Shown here: one piece after another, positions 7,841 through 16,187 of the stretch
How positions within the stretch are numbered: the first letter of the stretch is position 1
Layout: each line of letters starts with the position of its first letter
NCBI RefSeq assembly: GCF_000212695.1
Contig: NC_015514.1
Location: forward strand, 1,054,001-1,118,000
Source: Cellulomonas fimi ATCC 484
GTDB taxonomy: Bacteria > Actinomycetota > Actinomycetes > Actinomycetales > Cellulomonadaceae
Length of the DNA stretch: 64,000 nucleotides
Direction: 5' to 3'
Made by a program: the position numbers and the translations under genes
Notes under the pieces: model-generated
Told to the model about the DNA's origin: nothing
Database searches by the model: none
The model's input: the letters and a program-made list of their open reading frames with translations, nothing else

Positions 7841-9226
7841 GTGAGCACCCCGACCCTGCGTGTCGCCGTCGTCGGCGCCGGCCCCGCCGGCATCTACGCC
7901 GCCGACATCCTGTCGAAGACGGACCTCGACGTCAGCATCGACCTGTTCGAGCGCCTGCCCGCGCCGTTCGGTCTCGTGCGCTACGGCGTCGCGCCGGACC
8001 ACCCGCGGATCAAGCAGATCATCGTCGCGCTGCACAAGGTGCTCGAGCGCGGCGACATCCGGCTGCTCGCGAACGTCGACTACGGCACGGACCTCAAGCT
8101 CGACGACCTGCGCCAGTTCTACGACGCGGTGATCTTCTCCACGGGCTCCATCCGCGACGCGGCGCTGCCGATCCCGGGCATCGACCTCGACGGCTCCTAC
8201 GGCGCCGCGGACTTCGTGTCCTGGTACGACGGGCACCCCGACGTGCCGCGCACGTGGCCGCTCGAGCACCAGCAGGTCGCCGTCATCGGCGCGGGCAACG
8301 TCGCGCTCGACGTCGCGCGCATCCTGGCCAAGCACGCCGACGACCTGCTGCCCACCGAGGTCCCGGCCAACGTCTACGACATCCTCAAGGCCTCCCCGGT
8401 CACGGACGTGCACGTGTTCGCCCGCCGCGGCCCGGCCCAGGTCAAGTTCTCCCCGCTGGAGCTGCGCGAGCTCGGCCACGTGCCGGACGTCGACGTCATC
8501 GTCTACCCCGAGGACTTCGAGTTCGACGAGGGCTCGATGGCCGCGATCCACTCCTCGAACCAGACCAAGCAGGTCGTCAAGACGCTCACGGACTGGACGC
8601 TCAAGGAGCCCGAGGAGCTCACCGCGAGCCGCCGCATCCACCTGCACTTCCTGCACAAGCCGGTCGAGGTCCTCGGCGAGGACGGCAAGGTCGTCGGCAT
8701 CCGCACCGAGCGCACCGCGCTCAACGGCGACGGGAACGTCACCGGCACCGGGCAGACCCACGACTGGCCCGTGCAGGCCGTCTACCGCGCGGTCGGCTAC
8801 TTCGGCTCCCCGCTCGTCGACATCCCGTTCGACGACGTCGCCGGGGTCATCCCCAACCGCGAGGGCCGCGTCGTCGACGTCGACGGCGACCACCTGCCCG
8901 GTGTCTACGCGACCGGCTGGATCAAGCGGGGCCCGGTCGGCCTCATCGGCCACACCAAGTCCGACGCGTCCGAGACGATCCGCCACCTGGGCGAGGACGT
9001 CGCGGCCGCGGGCGAGGCGTTCTACACGGCGACCGACCGCGACCCGCAGGCGGTCGACGAGTTCCTCGCGGGCCGCGGGGTCGACGTCATCACGTGGACC
9101 GGCTGGGAGCTGCTCGACGCGTGGGAGAGGTCGCTCGGCGAGCCGCACGGCCGCGAGCGCGTCAAGGTCGTCCCGCGCGAGGACATGGTCGCGATCTCGC
9201 TCGGCCGCGAGCTGCCGACCGCCTGA
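7841..9226 (+). CDS. fprA: ferredoxin--NADP+ reductase, FprA/adrenodoxin-reductase type
   Basis: 461 residues from GTG. An N-terminal Rossmann fold with GAGPAG at 12-17 binds FAD, and FERLPAPFGLVRYGVAPDHP is the family signature. A second nucleotide site (GAGNVALDVARIL) binds NADP(H). The C-terminal FAD motif GVYATGWIKRGPVGLIGHTK is the conserved one of this group. It should move electrons between NADPH and ferredoxin, and so feed cytochromes P450 or other ferredoxin-dependent enzymes. It appears to be a single-gene unit ending in a strong hairpin. Confidence 0.93.
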   Translation: MSTPTLRVAVVGAGPAGIYAADILSKTDLDVSIDLFERLPAPFGLVRYGVAPDHPRIKQIIVALHKVLERGDIRLLANVDYGTDLKLDDLRQFYDAVIFSTGSIRDAALPIPGIDLDGSYGAADFVSWYDGHPDVPRTWPLEHQQVAVIGAGNVALDVARILAKHADDLLPTEVPANVYDILKASPVTDVHVFARRGPAQVKFSPLELRELGHVPDVDVIVYPEDFEFDEGSMAAIHSSNQTKQVVKTLTDWTLKEPEELTASRRIHLHFLHKPVEVLGEDGKVVGIRTERTALNGDGNVTGTGQTHDWPVQAVYRAVGYFGSPLVDIPFDDVAGVIPNREGRVVDVDGDHLPGVYATGWIKRGPVGLIGHTKSDASETIRHLGEDVAAAGEAFYTATDRDPQAVDEFLAGRGVDVITWTGWELLDAWERSLGEPHGRERVKVVPREDMVAISLGRELPTA

Positions 9227-9238
9227 CCGCACGACGCC

Positions 9239-9276
9239 ACGAGGCCCGGCACCCCGCGCAGGGGGCCGGGCCTCGT
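9239..9276. terminator. bidirectional hairpin terminator
   Basis: A 12-bp perfect stem (9239-9250 with 9265-9276; arm ACGAGGCCCGGC) has a 14-base loop and lies between convergent fprA and the ABC ATPase gene. It has no U-tract, as is common in actinobacteria. Confidence 0.75.
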
Positions 9277-9294
9277 CGCGTGCGGACCGCGGGG

Positions 9295-10059
9295 TCAGGC
9301 GTGCAGCCGCCGCAGGAACTCCCGGGTCCGCTCCTGCTGCGGGTCGCCCAGGACCTGCGCCGCGGGCCCGCGCTCGTGCACGCGCCCGGCGTGCAGGAAG
9401 CAGACCTCGTCGGCGACCTCGCGCGCGAACCCCATCTCGTGCGTCGCGACGACCATCGTCAGGCCCGTGTCCTTGAGCTCGACGAGCAGGTCGAGGACCT
9501 CGCCGACCAGCTCCGGGTCGAGCGCGCTCGTGACCTCGTCGAGGAGCATCACGGCCGGCCGGCCGACGAGGGCCCGCGCGATGGCGACGCGCTGCTGCTG
9601 GCCGCCCGACAGCTCGTCGGGGAAGGCGCGCGCCTTGTCGGCGAGCCCGACGCGGTCGAGGACGGCGAGCGCGTCCGCCTCGGCCTGCGCACGGGACGTG
9701 CGGTGCACGAGCCGGGGCGCGAGCGTCACGTTGTCGAGCACGCGCAGGTGCGGGAAGAGGTTGTACGACTGGAACACCATGCCGATGCGCGCGCGCACGG
9801 CGTTGGCGTCGAGGCGCGGGTCGGTGATGTCCTGCCCCTCGAGCTCGATGACGCCGTCGTCGACGTCCTCCAGCAGGTCGACGCACCGCAGCAGCGTGGA
9901 CTTGCCGGAGCCCGACGCGCCGATGAGCACGACGACGCGGTGGGCGTCGACGTCGAGCGACAGGTCGTCGAGGACGACGTGCCCGCCGAACGACTTGCGC
10001 AGCCCGCGGACCCGCAGCAGCGGGGCGCCGGCCGCCGGCGGGTGCCCGGTGGCGGTCAT
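9295..10059 (-). CDS. polar amino acid ABC transporter ATP-binding protein
   Basis: 254 residues. Walker A GASGSGKST, Q-loop in MVFQSYNLFPH, signature LSGGQQQRVAIARAL, Walker B VMLLDEVTSALDP and H-loop VVATHEMGFA are all intact. The sequence belongs to the GlnQ/HisP group that powers uptake of polar amino acids. Its ATG overlaps the permease stop (ATGA), making it the third gene of a binding protein-permease-ATPase operon. The exact amino acid cannot be told from sequence. Confidence 0.92.
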   Translation of the reverse strand: MTATGHPPAAGAPLLRVRGLRKSFGGHVVLDDLSLDVDAHRVVVLIGASGSGKSTLLRCVDLLEDVDDGVIELEGQDITDPRLDANAVRARIGMVFQSYNLFPHLRVLDNVTLAPRLVHRTSRAQAEADALAVLDRVGLADKARAFPDELSGGQQQRVAIARALVGRPAVMLLDEVTSALDPELVGEVLDLLVELKDTGLTMVVATHEMGFAREVADEVCFLHAGRVHERGPAAQVLGDPQQERTREFLRRLHA

Positions 10060-10955
10060 CGCAGCGCCCCGCCGCCCGCCAGCGCGCCCTGCGCGCCCAG
10101 CCAGCCGGACCGGCGGGCGAGCGCGTCGGTGAACCGCGTGAGGGGGATGGTGAGGATCACGAACAGCACGCCCGCGACGACGTAGGGCGTGAAGTTGGCG
10201 TAGCGCGCGGTCTCGATCTGCGCGGCCCGCACCGCGTCGATCGCGCCGAGGATCGAGATGAGGCCCGAGTCCTTGGACAGCGCGACGAGGTCGTTGAGCA
10301 GGGGCGGCACGACGCGGCGCACGGCCTGCGGCAGGACGACGTGCCGCATCGCCTGCCCGCGGGTCAGGCCCAGGGACCGTGCCGCGGCGACCTGGGACGG
10401 GTGCACCGACTCGATGCCGGCGCGGAACACCTCGGCCACGTACGCCGAGTAGGTGAGGACCAGCGCCAGCCCGCCGAGCAGCACCGCCGACGTCGGGATG
10501 CCCTGCAGCCGCAGCCCCGGCAGGCCGAAGCCGACGAGCAGCAGCACGAGGATGAGCGGCAGGCCGCGGAACACGTCGACGTACCCGGTGGCGAACGCAC
10601 GCAGCGGGAAGAACACCGGGCCGCGCAGCGTGCGGGCCAGCGCGAGCGCGAGCGCGACGACCACGATGAGCACGGCGCTGACCGCCATGACGCGCACGTT
10701 GAGCCACAGGCCCTCGAGCACCGCGGGCAGCGCCGCCCGCGCCACGTCGGCGTCGAAGAACGACGCGCGCACGCGTGGCCAGCCCGGGGACGACACGAGC
10801 CCGAGCACCGCGACGGCCGTCAGCGCGACGGTCGAGACGACCGCGACGGCCGTCGAGCGGCGCGCCCGGGACCGCCGGTAGGCGTCCCGGGCGCGCTGGT
10901 GCTCCGACGGCGTCCAGCCGCTGCGTGCGGGCGCCGCCGCCGGGCTGCTCGTCAC
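10056..10955 (-). CDS. polar amino acid ABC transporter permease
   Basis: 299 residues from a GTG that overlaps the binding-protein stop (GTGA). A cytoplasmic Arg-rich N-terminus of about 35 residues precedes five or six membrane helices. The EAA loop (EVFRAGIESVHPSQVAAARSLG) that docks the ATPase is clear, with the VVLPQAVRRVVPPLLN sequence typical of HisM/GlnP permeases. A single permease gene implies a homodimer in the membrane. Confidence 0.92.
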   Translation of the reverse strand: MTSSPAAAPARSGWTPSEHQRARDAYRRSRARRSTAVAVVSTVALTAVAVLGLVSSPGWPRVRASFFDADVARAALPAVLEGLWLNVRVMAVSAVLIVVVALALALARTLRGPVFFPLRAFATGYVDVFRGLPLILVLLLVGFGLPGLRLQGIPTSAVLLGGLALVLTYSAYVAEVFRAGIESVHPSQVAAARSLGLTRGQAMRHVVLPQAVRRVVPPLLNDLVALSKDSGLISILGAIDAVRAAQIETARYANFTPYVVAGVLFVILTIPLTRFTDALARRSGWLGAQGALAGGGALR

Positions 10956-11797
10956 TTCAGGACGGGCGCGCCCGCGGCGTCCGTGAGCCACTGCGCCTCG
11001 AGCTCGGCGAGCGTGCCGTCCTCGCGCAGCGCGTCGACCGCGGCGGTCACGTCGTCCGTGAGCGGGCTGCCGAGGTCGAGCACGAGGCCGAACTCGTCAC
11101 CGCCCGCGCTGTCGGGGAGCTGCCCGACGAGCACGCCGCCGTCCAGCTCGGCCGCGGTGATGTACAGCGCGGTGGGCAGGTCCACGACGATCGCGTCGAC
11201 GAGGCCCGACGTCAGCGCCTGCTTGACCTGGTCGTTGTCGTTGAACGGCGACACCGGGCTGGTCGGCGCGATCGACTTTTGCGCGGCCGTGAGGCTCGTC
11301 GTGCCGACCATCGCCCCGATCCGCAGCCCCTGCAGGTCCGCCAGGCTCGTCGCGTCGGCCGCGGGCGACCCCTCGAGCGTCACGACGGCCTGTGTCGTCT
11401 CGTAGTACGGCGAGGAGAAGTCGAGGTTCGCGCGGCGCTCGTCGCTGATGGACACCTGGTTGACGGCGAAGTCGAAGTCCTTCGCGCCGGGGGCGATGAT
11501 CTGGTCGAAGCTCGCCACGGTCCACTCGACCTGGTCGGCGGAGAACCCGAGCTCCTCGGCGACGGCGTACGCCACCGCGGACTCGAAGCCCTCGCCGTTC
11601 GCGGGGTCCCCGCCGACGACCCACGGCTCGTACGCGGGGTCGGACGTGGCGATCGTCAGCACGCCCTCCGTGACCGTCGCGAGCCCGCCGTCGGACGCCG
11701 TCGCGTCGGCGGAGGCCTCCTCGTCGACGGGCGCACAGGCCGTGAGCGCCAGGGCGGTGACGACGGCGGTCAGGACGGTCCAACGGGCAGGGCGCAT
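10952..11797 (-). CDS. amino acid ABC transporter substrate-binding lipoprotein
   Basis: 281 residues. A lipoprotein signal peptide ends in the lipobox LTAC with Cys21. The mature part is a family 3 solute-binding protein: GVLTIATSDPAYEPW, GFESAVAYAVAEELG, FDFAVNQVSISDERR and LRIGAMVGTTS are all recognisable. It captures a polar amino acid outside the membrane and delivers it to the permease encoded next. First gene of a tightly overlapping three-gene operon; 142 bases separate it from divergent htpX. Confidence 0.92.
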   Translation of the reverse strand: MRPARWTVLTAVVTALALTACAPVDEEASADATASDGGLATVTEGVLTIATSDPAYEPWVVGGDPANGEGFESAVAYAVAEELGFSADQVEWTVASFDQIIAPGAKDFDFAVNQVSISDERRANLDFSSPYYETTQAVVTLEGSPAADATSLADLQGLRIGAMVGTTSLTAAQKSIAPTSPVSPFNDNDQVKQALTSGLVDAIVVDLPTALYITAAELDGGVLVGQLPDSAGGDEFGLVLDLGSPLTDDVTAAVDALREDGTLAELEAQWLTDAAGAPVLK

Positions 11798-11939
11798 GGC
11801 GGGCTCCGGTCGGCAGCGGGGTGGTCGGGGTGCGTCGTCGGCGTCGTCGGCGGGACGTGCGCACAGAATACGAGGGAACCCGCGCGCGCCGGCCGGCGTT
11901 GGTCGAGTGCGAGACGCGGGGAAGGAGCGGGACGCGACC

Positions 11940-12821
11940 ATGCACCAGCACTTCAACGGGGTGAAGACCGCCGCGCTGTTCGGCGTGCTGTGGGCGGTGC
12001 TCCTCGGCATCGGCTGGCTCGTCGGCGGCGGATCGGCGCGCGTGCTGCTGATCTTCGCGGGCCTCGGCGTGGTCATGACGGCGTACTCGTACTGGAACTC
12101 CGACAAGATCGCGATCCGCGCGATGCGTGCGCGACCCGTGAGCGAGCTCGAGCAGCCGGCGATGTACCGGATCGTGCGCGAGCTCTCGACCCAGGCGCGC
12201 CAGCCCATGCCGCGCCTGTACGTCTCGCCGACGGCCGCCCCGAACGCCTTCGCGACGGGCCGCAACCCGCAGAACGCGGCCGTGTGCTGCACCGAGGGGA
12301 TCCTGCACCTGCTCGACGAGCGCGAGCTGCGCGGCGTCCTGGGCCACGAGCTCATGCACGTCTACAACCGCGACATCCTCACGTCGTCGGTCGCGGCGGC
12401 CGTCGCGGGCGTCATCACGTCGCTCGCGCAGATGGCCCTGATCTTCGGCGGCGGCTCCGACCGGGACCGCGGCGGCAACCCGATCGCCGGCCTGGTCCTG
12501 GCGCTCCTGGCCCCGCTGGCGGCGACGCTCATCCAGCTCGCGATCAGCCGCACCCGGGAGTACGACGCCGACGAGGACGGGGCGCGCCTCACGGGCGACC
12601 CGCTGGCGCTCGCGTCGGCCCTGCGCAAGCTGGAGCGGGGGACGAAGGCGCGGCCGCTGCCCCAGGAGCGTGAGCTCGTCGACGTGTCCCACCTCATGAT
12701 CGCCAACCCGTTCTCCGGCCAGGGCCTGGCGCGGATGTTCGCGACGCACCCGCCGATGGCCGAGCGGATCGCGCGGCTCGAGGCGCAGGCCGGCACCGGC
12801 GGAGGACTCACCCGCTACTGA
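11940..12821 (+). CDS. htpX: membrane zinc metalloprotease HtpX
   Basis: 293 residues, ATG preceded by GAAGGAG. Two membrane helices lie in the first 50 residues and two more around 147-205. The zinc site is HELMH at 136-140 with third ligand Glu207 in SRTREYDADEDGA, the M48 family arrangement. HtpX degrades misfolded membrane proteins during envelope stress. The gene stands alone and is divergent from the amino acid transporter operon. Confidence 0.93.
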   Translation: MHQHFNGVKTAALFGVLWAVLLGIGWLVGGGSARVLLIFAGLGVVMTAYSYWNSDKIAIRAMRARPVSELEQPAMYRIVRELSTQARQPMPRLYVSPTAAPNAFATGRNPQNAAVCCTEGILHLLDERELRGVLGHELMHVYNRDILTSSVAAAVAGVITSLAQMALIFGGGSDRDRGGNPIAGLVLALLAPLAATLIQLAISRTREYDADEDGARLTGDPLALASALRKLERGTKARPLPQERELVDVSHLMIANPFSGQGLARMFATHPPMAERIARLEAQAGTGGGLTRY

Positions 12822-12874
12822 CCGCCGGGTGCCGCGGGTGCGCGTCCCCGCGAGGTCTCTGCCTGCGGACGACG

Positions 12875-12904
12875 TTCCGGCAAATCGGGACGAATGCCTA
12901 GGAT
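12875..12904 (+). promoter_or_regulatory. candidate promoter for the DAO-type oxidoreductase gene
   Basis: TTCCGG (12875-12880) and TAGGAT (12899-12904) are separated by 18 bases. They lie about 45 bases before the GTG start, with GAGAGGGGGG as ribosome-binding site. Confidence 0.4.
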
Positions 12905-12949
12905 CGCCCCGCGACGGGGCACCGTGCCCCGGGTCGGAGAGGGGGGCTC

Positions 12950-14098
12950 GTGACGCAGGACGGGTACGACGTCGTGGTGGTGGGGGCGGGGGCGACCGGC
13001 TCCGCGACGGCCTGGGCGCTGGCGCGACGAGGACGTCGTGTCCTGCTGCTGGACGGCGCGCACGACGACCCGGCCCACGGTCGCGACCTGGTCCGGCCGG
13101 GCCACGCGGACGTCGCGCGCTGCCGCCTGGCCCTGCTGAGCCACCAGTGGTGGAACGTCCTGGAGAACGAGGCGGGGGAGCGCCTGCTGGAGCCGACGGG
13201 GTGCGTCGAGCACGGACCCGTCGAGGCGCTGCGGCCGCTCGTCGAGACCCTGCTGGTCGCTGAGGTGCCGTTCGAGTACCTCACCGGCCCCGAGGCCGAG
13301 CAGCGCTGGCCGGGCATGCGGTTCGACGACCGTGCCGTGGTGCAGGCCGCGGCCGGGCTGGCGGACGTCGCCGCGACGCTCGCGGCGCTGCGGCGTCAGG
13401 CCGTGTCGCACGGCGCCGACCTCGTGCGGGGCGCGCAGGTGCGCGCGGTGCACGCGGGCGACGACGGTGCCCGGGTCGAGCTCGTCGACGGCACGGTCCT
13501 CGACGCCCCGGTCGTGGTCGTGTGCGCCGGTCCCGCGACCGCCGCGCTCGCGGGCGGGCTCGTCGCGCTGCCGGAGGCGCTCACCGTCCACGAGACGCGC
13601 GTGCGCGGCACGAGGGGAGCGGTGTCCGGGCCGACCGGCTGGCCGGCGTTCGTGCACCGTGCCGATGCGGACGCCCACCGGTCGGCCCGCGGCGCGCTCG
13701 GGCCCGACGCCGGCTACCCCGGGCTCCGGGTCCGGGGTGAGCCCGCGGGCGACGGCGTCGTCCTCGTGCACCGCACCGAGCCCGGCGCGGGTCCCGCTCC
13801 GGATGCGGAGCGCGTGGCCGAGGAGCTGGCTGCCTACGCCGCCCAGTGCCTGCCCGGGGTCGTCCTCGACCCGGACGGCCCCTGGGTGTCGAACCGGGCG
13901 GTCGGGCCCGTCGTCCTCGACCGGGTCGGGCGCGTCGTCGTCGGCGTGGGGCTCGGGGCGCACGGTGTCGCCCTCGCCCCGGGTGCCGGCCAGCTCCTGG
14001 CCGACCTGGCCGAGGACGCCCTCGGCGTCCCCCGCCCTCTGGGCGACGAGGAGGACCTGGACCGCAGCACGTTCTCGCTCGCGACGGCCGCCGTCTGA
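12950..14098 (+). CDS. FAD-dependent oxidoreductase, DAO / sarcosine-oxidase-like family
   Basis: 382 residues from GTG. The N-terminal dinucleotide fold has GAGATG at 12-17 and the acidic end of the second strand (LLLDG). A DAO-type substrate domain follows, and a C-terminal GLGAHGVALAPGAGQLLADL closes the FAD site as in monomeric sarcosine oxidase or N-methyl amino acid oxidases. It should oxidise a C-N bond of an amine or amino acid, using oxygen. The substrate cannot be assigned. It is a single gene, convergent with yajQ across a strong hairpin. Confidence 0.8.
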   Translation: MTQDGYDVVVVGAGATGSATAWALARRGRRVLLLDGAHDDPAHGRDLVRPGHADVARCRLALLSHQWWNVLENEAGERLLEPTGCVEHGPVEALRPLVETLLVAEVPFEYLTGPEAEQRWPGMRFDDRAVVQAAAGLADVAATLAALRRQAVSHGADLVRGAQVRAVHAGDDGARVELVDGTVLDAPVVVVCAGPATAALAGGLVALPEALTVHETRVRGTRGAVSGPTGWPAFVHRADADAHRSARGALGPDAGYPGLRVRGEPAGDGVVLVHRTEPGAGPAPDAERVAEELAAYAAQCLPGVVLDPDGPWVSNRAVGPVVLDRVGRVVVGVGLGAHGVALAPGAGQLLADLAEDALGVPRPLGDEEDLDRSTFSLATAAV

Positions 14099-14107
14099 CG
14101 CCGGAGC

Positions 14108-14151
14108 GGCGCCGGCGGCGGGGGACGGTCGCCCGTCCCGCCGCCGGCGCC
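14108..14151. terminator. bidirectional hairpin terminator
   Basis: A perfect 15-bp stem (14108-14122 with 14137-14151; arm GGCGCCGGCGGCGGG), with further pairing inside the loop, occupies the gap between the convergent oxidoreductase and yajQ genes. Confidence 0.8.
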
Positions 14152-14157
14152 AGGGGT

Positions 14158-14655
14158 TCAGCGGTAGTTGACGAACTGGAGCGCGGCGTCGACGTCCGCG
14201 CCCTTGAGCAGCGCGATGACGGCCTGCAGGTCGTCGCGGCTCTTGGCCGAGACGCGCAGCTCGTCACCCTGGATCTGCGTCTTGACGCCCTTCGGCCCCT
14301 CGTCGCGGACGATCTTCGCGAGCTTCTTGGCGACCTCGCTGCTCAGCCCCTCCTGGATGGCCGCCGCGAGCCGGTACTCCTTGCCGGACGGCTTCGGCTC
14401 GCCGTCGCCGGTGTCGAGCGCCTTGAGGGAGATGCCGCGCTTGATGAGCTTCGACTGGAACACGTCGAGGACCGCCAGCACGCGCTCCGCGGAGTTCGCC
14501 ACCATGAGGACGGACTCGCCGCTCCACGAGATCGAGGCACCGACTCCCTTGAAGTCGTACCGCTGCGCGATCTCCTTCGCCGCCTGGTTGAGCGCGTTGT
14601 CGACCTCCTGGCGGTCGACCTTGCTGACGACGTCGAACGACGACTCGCTCGCCAT
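14158..14655 (-). CDS. yajQ: YajQ family nucleotide-binding protein
   Basis: 165 residues, the family length. The start [23 protein letters not shown] and the core [34 protein letters not shown] and [19 protein letters not shown] sequences are typical. YajQ proteins have two ferredoxin-like domains and bind nucleotides; some members bind cyclic di-GMP and act as transcription co-regulators. Which ligand applies here is unknown. GGAGGAGAAG lies just upstream of the ATG. Confidence 0.93.
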   Translation of the reverse strand: MASESSFDVVSKVDRQEVDNALNQAAKEIAQRYDFKGVGASISWSGESVLMVANSAERVLAVLDVFQSKLIKRGISLKALDTGDGEPKPSGKEYRLAAAIQEGLSSEVAKKLAKIVRDEGPKGVKTQIQGDELRVSAKSRDDLQAVIALLKGADVDAALQFVNYR

Positions 14656-14839
14656 GTGCTTCTCCTCCTGCCGCCCCGGACGCCGCCGGGGCTCGTCGCG
14701 TCGCCGGGCCCTCGCGGGCTCCCGGCCGTCCGTCCCGGGGCCGTTTCGTCAGCACCGCCCGGGAGTTGCTATCCTTCCACCCGCACGCCGCTCGCGGTGG
14801 TCGGCCCCCGGGGCGACCTCCCCGACGGTGAGCGGCCCT

Positions 14840-14921
14840 GGCGGGTTACCCGAGCGGCCAAAGGGGGCTGACTGTAAATCAGCTGGCACAGCCTACGGGG
14901 GTTCGAATCCCTCACCCGCCA
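14840..14921 (+). tRNA. tRNA-Tyr (GTA)
   Basis: Acceptor GGCGGGT pairs with ACCCGCC, discriminator A at 14921. The anticodon stem GCTGA/TCAGC holds loop CTGTAAA with anticodon GTA at 14874-14876. A long variable arm follows, as expected for bacterial tRNA-Tyr. CCA is not encoded. Confidence 0.97.
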
Positions 14922-14938
14922 CACGGCGCACGACGCAG

Positions 14939-14970
14939 CGAAGGCCGGACCCGATCGGGTCCGGCCTTCG
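14939..14970. terminator. terminator after tRNA-Tyr
   Basis: A 32-base perfect palindrome whose arm starts CGAAGGCCGGACCCGA sits between tRNA-Tyr and the end of the convergent lipoprotein gene. It forms a stem of up to 16 bp without U-tract and can serve both directions. Confidence 0.85.
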
Positions 14971-14988
14971 GCGTTCGGGGCTGACGTG

Positions 14989-15450
14989 TCAGGACGCGGG
15001 GGTGCAGGTGTAGGTCCCCTCGGTCACGGAGACGGTGGCGCCCTCGTACAGCGTGTCGAACATCCCGGCCTCCTCGGCGGAGGCGAACGCGACGCCGACG
15101 CCGAGCGGGTCGGCGTAGCCGGTGAGGCCGCCGAGCTGCTCCTCGGCGCCGCTCTGGCAGGCGGGGTCCCACGGGAGCGTGGTGTAGCCGGCTGCGGCGA
15201 GCGCGTCGATCGTCGGCTGCAGCTTCGCGGCACCCTCGGCGGTGTCCGCGACGTCCGTCCAGACGACCCAGAAGGCGTCCTGCGCGGTCGCGGGGTCGAT
15301 CGCCGTGGGCCATGCGGGGGTGACGGCGGTGCCCTCGCCGTCGGGGGCGTCCGTGGACGTGTCGTCCGAGCCGGTGCACGCGGACGCGCCGAGCGCGACC
15401 GTCCCGGCGAGGAGGAGGGCAGCGGCGGTGCTGCGGAGTGTCTGGCGCAT
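14989..15450 (-). CDS. small putative lipoprotein of unknown function
   Basis: 153 residues from the ATG at 15450 (a GTG 24 bases upstream is possible). A signal peptide ends in ASAC with Cys25, an acceptable though not ideal lipobox, followed by a Ser/Thr/Asp-rich linker. The mature domain of about 110 residues has two later cysteines and no motif I can name; DAFWVVWTDVADTAEGAAK and ATVSVTEGTYTC are the most distinctive stretches. It is probably anchored on the outer face of the membrane. It lies between tRNA-Tyr and tRNA-Thr. Confidence 0.75.
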   Translation of the reverse strand: MRQTLRSTAAALLLAGTVALGASACTGSDDTSTDAPDGEGTAVTPAWPTAIDPATAQDAFWVVWTDVADTAEGAAKLQPTIDALAAAGYTTLPWDPACQSGAEEQLGGLTGYADPLGVGVAFASAEEAGMFDTLYEGATVSVTEGTYTCTPAS

Positions 15451-15602
15451 GGCCGGGATCCTCACACGGGACATTCCGCCCGTGCGACGAGGCGAATCGT
15501 TTAGGCAGGCGCGCGTCGGCGGGGCGCCCCGGCGGGGCTCGGGCGCTGGTCGCGGAGGCGATTTCGCAGCACGGCCCCGGCCCGTGTAACCTTGCTCGCG
15601 CT

Positions 15603-15675
15603 GCCCCGATAGCTCAGTCGGCAGAGCGTCTCCATGGTAAGGAGAAGGTCAAGGGTTCGATTCCCTTTCGGGGCT
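15603..15675 (+). tRNA. tRNA-Thr (GGT)
   Basis: Acceptor GCCCCGA/TCGGGGC with discriminator T at 15675. The anticodon stem TCTCC/GGAGA holds loop ATGGTAA, with anticodon GGT at 15636-15638. CCA is not encoded. It is the first of the tRNA-Thr, tRNA-Met, rpmG block conserved in actinobacteria. Confidence 0.97.
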
Positions 15676-15744
15676 CTGTGGTGTGTCTCGGTCCCGTGGC
15701 GCATGGTTCAGGCCGTGCGGTGCGGGACCGGGGTCCACCGCCCA

Positions 15745-15818
15745 GGCGGGGTAGCTCAGGTGGTTAGAGCACACGGCTCATAATCGTGGTGTCGCGGGTT
15801 CGAGTCCCGCTCCCGCTA
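15745..15818 (+). tRNA. tRNA-Met (CAT), elongator type
   Basis: Anticodon CAT at 15779-15781 in loop CTCATAA. The D arm and TTCGAGT loop are normal. The acceptor GGCGGGG pairs with TCCCGCT, giving G-T wobbles at both 1-72 and 7-66; A at 15818 is the discriminator. It lacks the features of initiator tRNA, and its place before rpmG matches the elongator metT of other actinobacteria. An Ile-CAT tRNA cannot be fully excluded from sequence alone. Confidence 0.93.
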
Positions 15819-15902
15819 CCGCCAGTTCCAAGGTGACGCGTCGGCCGGCGTGTCGCGTACACGAAGATCGCAAGCGCCGCAGCGGCGCGAGGAGAAACGA
15901 CG

Positions 15903-16073
15903 ATGGCCAGCAAGAGCGCGGACGTCCGCCCGAAGATCACGCTCGCCTGCACCGAGTGCAAGGAGCGGAACTACATCACGAAGAAGAACCGTCGGAACGA
16001 CCCCGACCGGCTCGAGATGAAGAAGTTCTGCCCGCGCGACAACCGCCACACGGTCCACCGCGAGACCCGCTGA
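15903..16073 (+). CDS. rpmG: 50S ribosomal protein L33
   Basis: 56 residues, the normal L33 length: starts [15 protein letters not shown] and ends [14 protein letters not shown] lies upstream of the ATG. L33 sits near the E site of the large subunit. The zinc-ribbon form normally has two CxxC pairs; here Cys16, Cys19 and Cys43 are present, but the fourth position is Asp46 (FCPRDN). The protein therefore looks intermediate between zinc-binding and zinc-free types, or uses Asp as ligand. It follows tRNA-Met, as in other actinobacteria. Confidence 0.95.
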   Translation: MASKSADVRPKITLACTECKERNYITKKNRRNDPDRLEMKKFCPRDNRHTVHRETR

Positions 16074-16103
16074 GCCACGCCCCTCGGGGCCGCAGGACTC
16101 CAG

Positions 16104-16136
16104 GCACGCCCCCCGGCTCTCCGCCGGCGGGCGTGC
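16104..16136 (+). terminator. hairpin between rpmG and the MaoC-type genes
   Basis: GCACGCCC at 16104-16111 pairs with GGGCGTGC at 16129-16136, with further C/G pairing inside. TTGTGCGTT follows. It probably limits read-through from rpmG into the next genes. Confidence 0.65.
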
Positions 16137-16187
16137 TTGTGCGTTGAGGACCGGCAACGGTCGAGGCACGACGACAGGGAGCACGGC

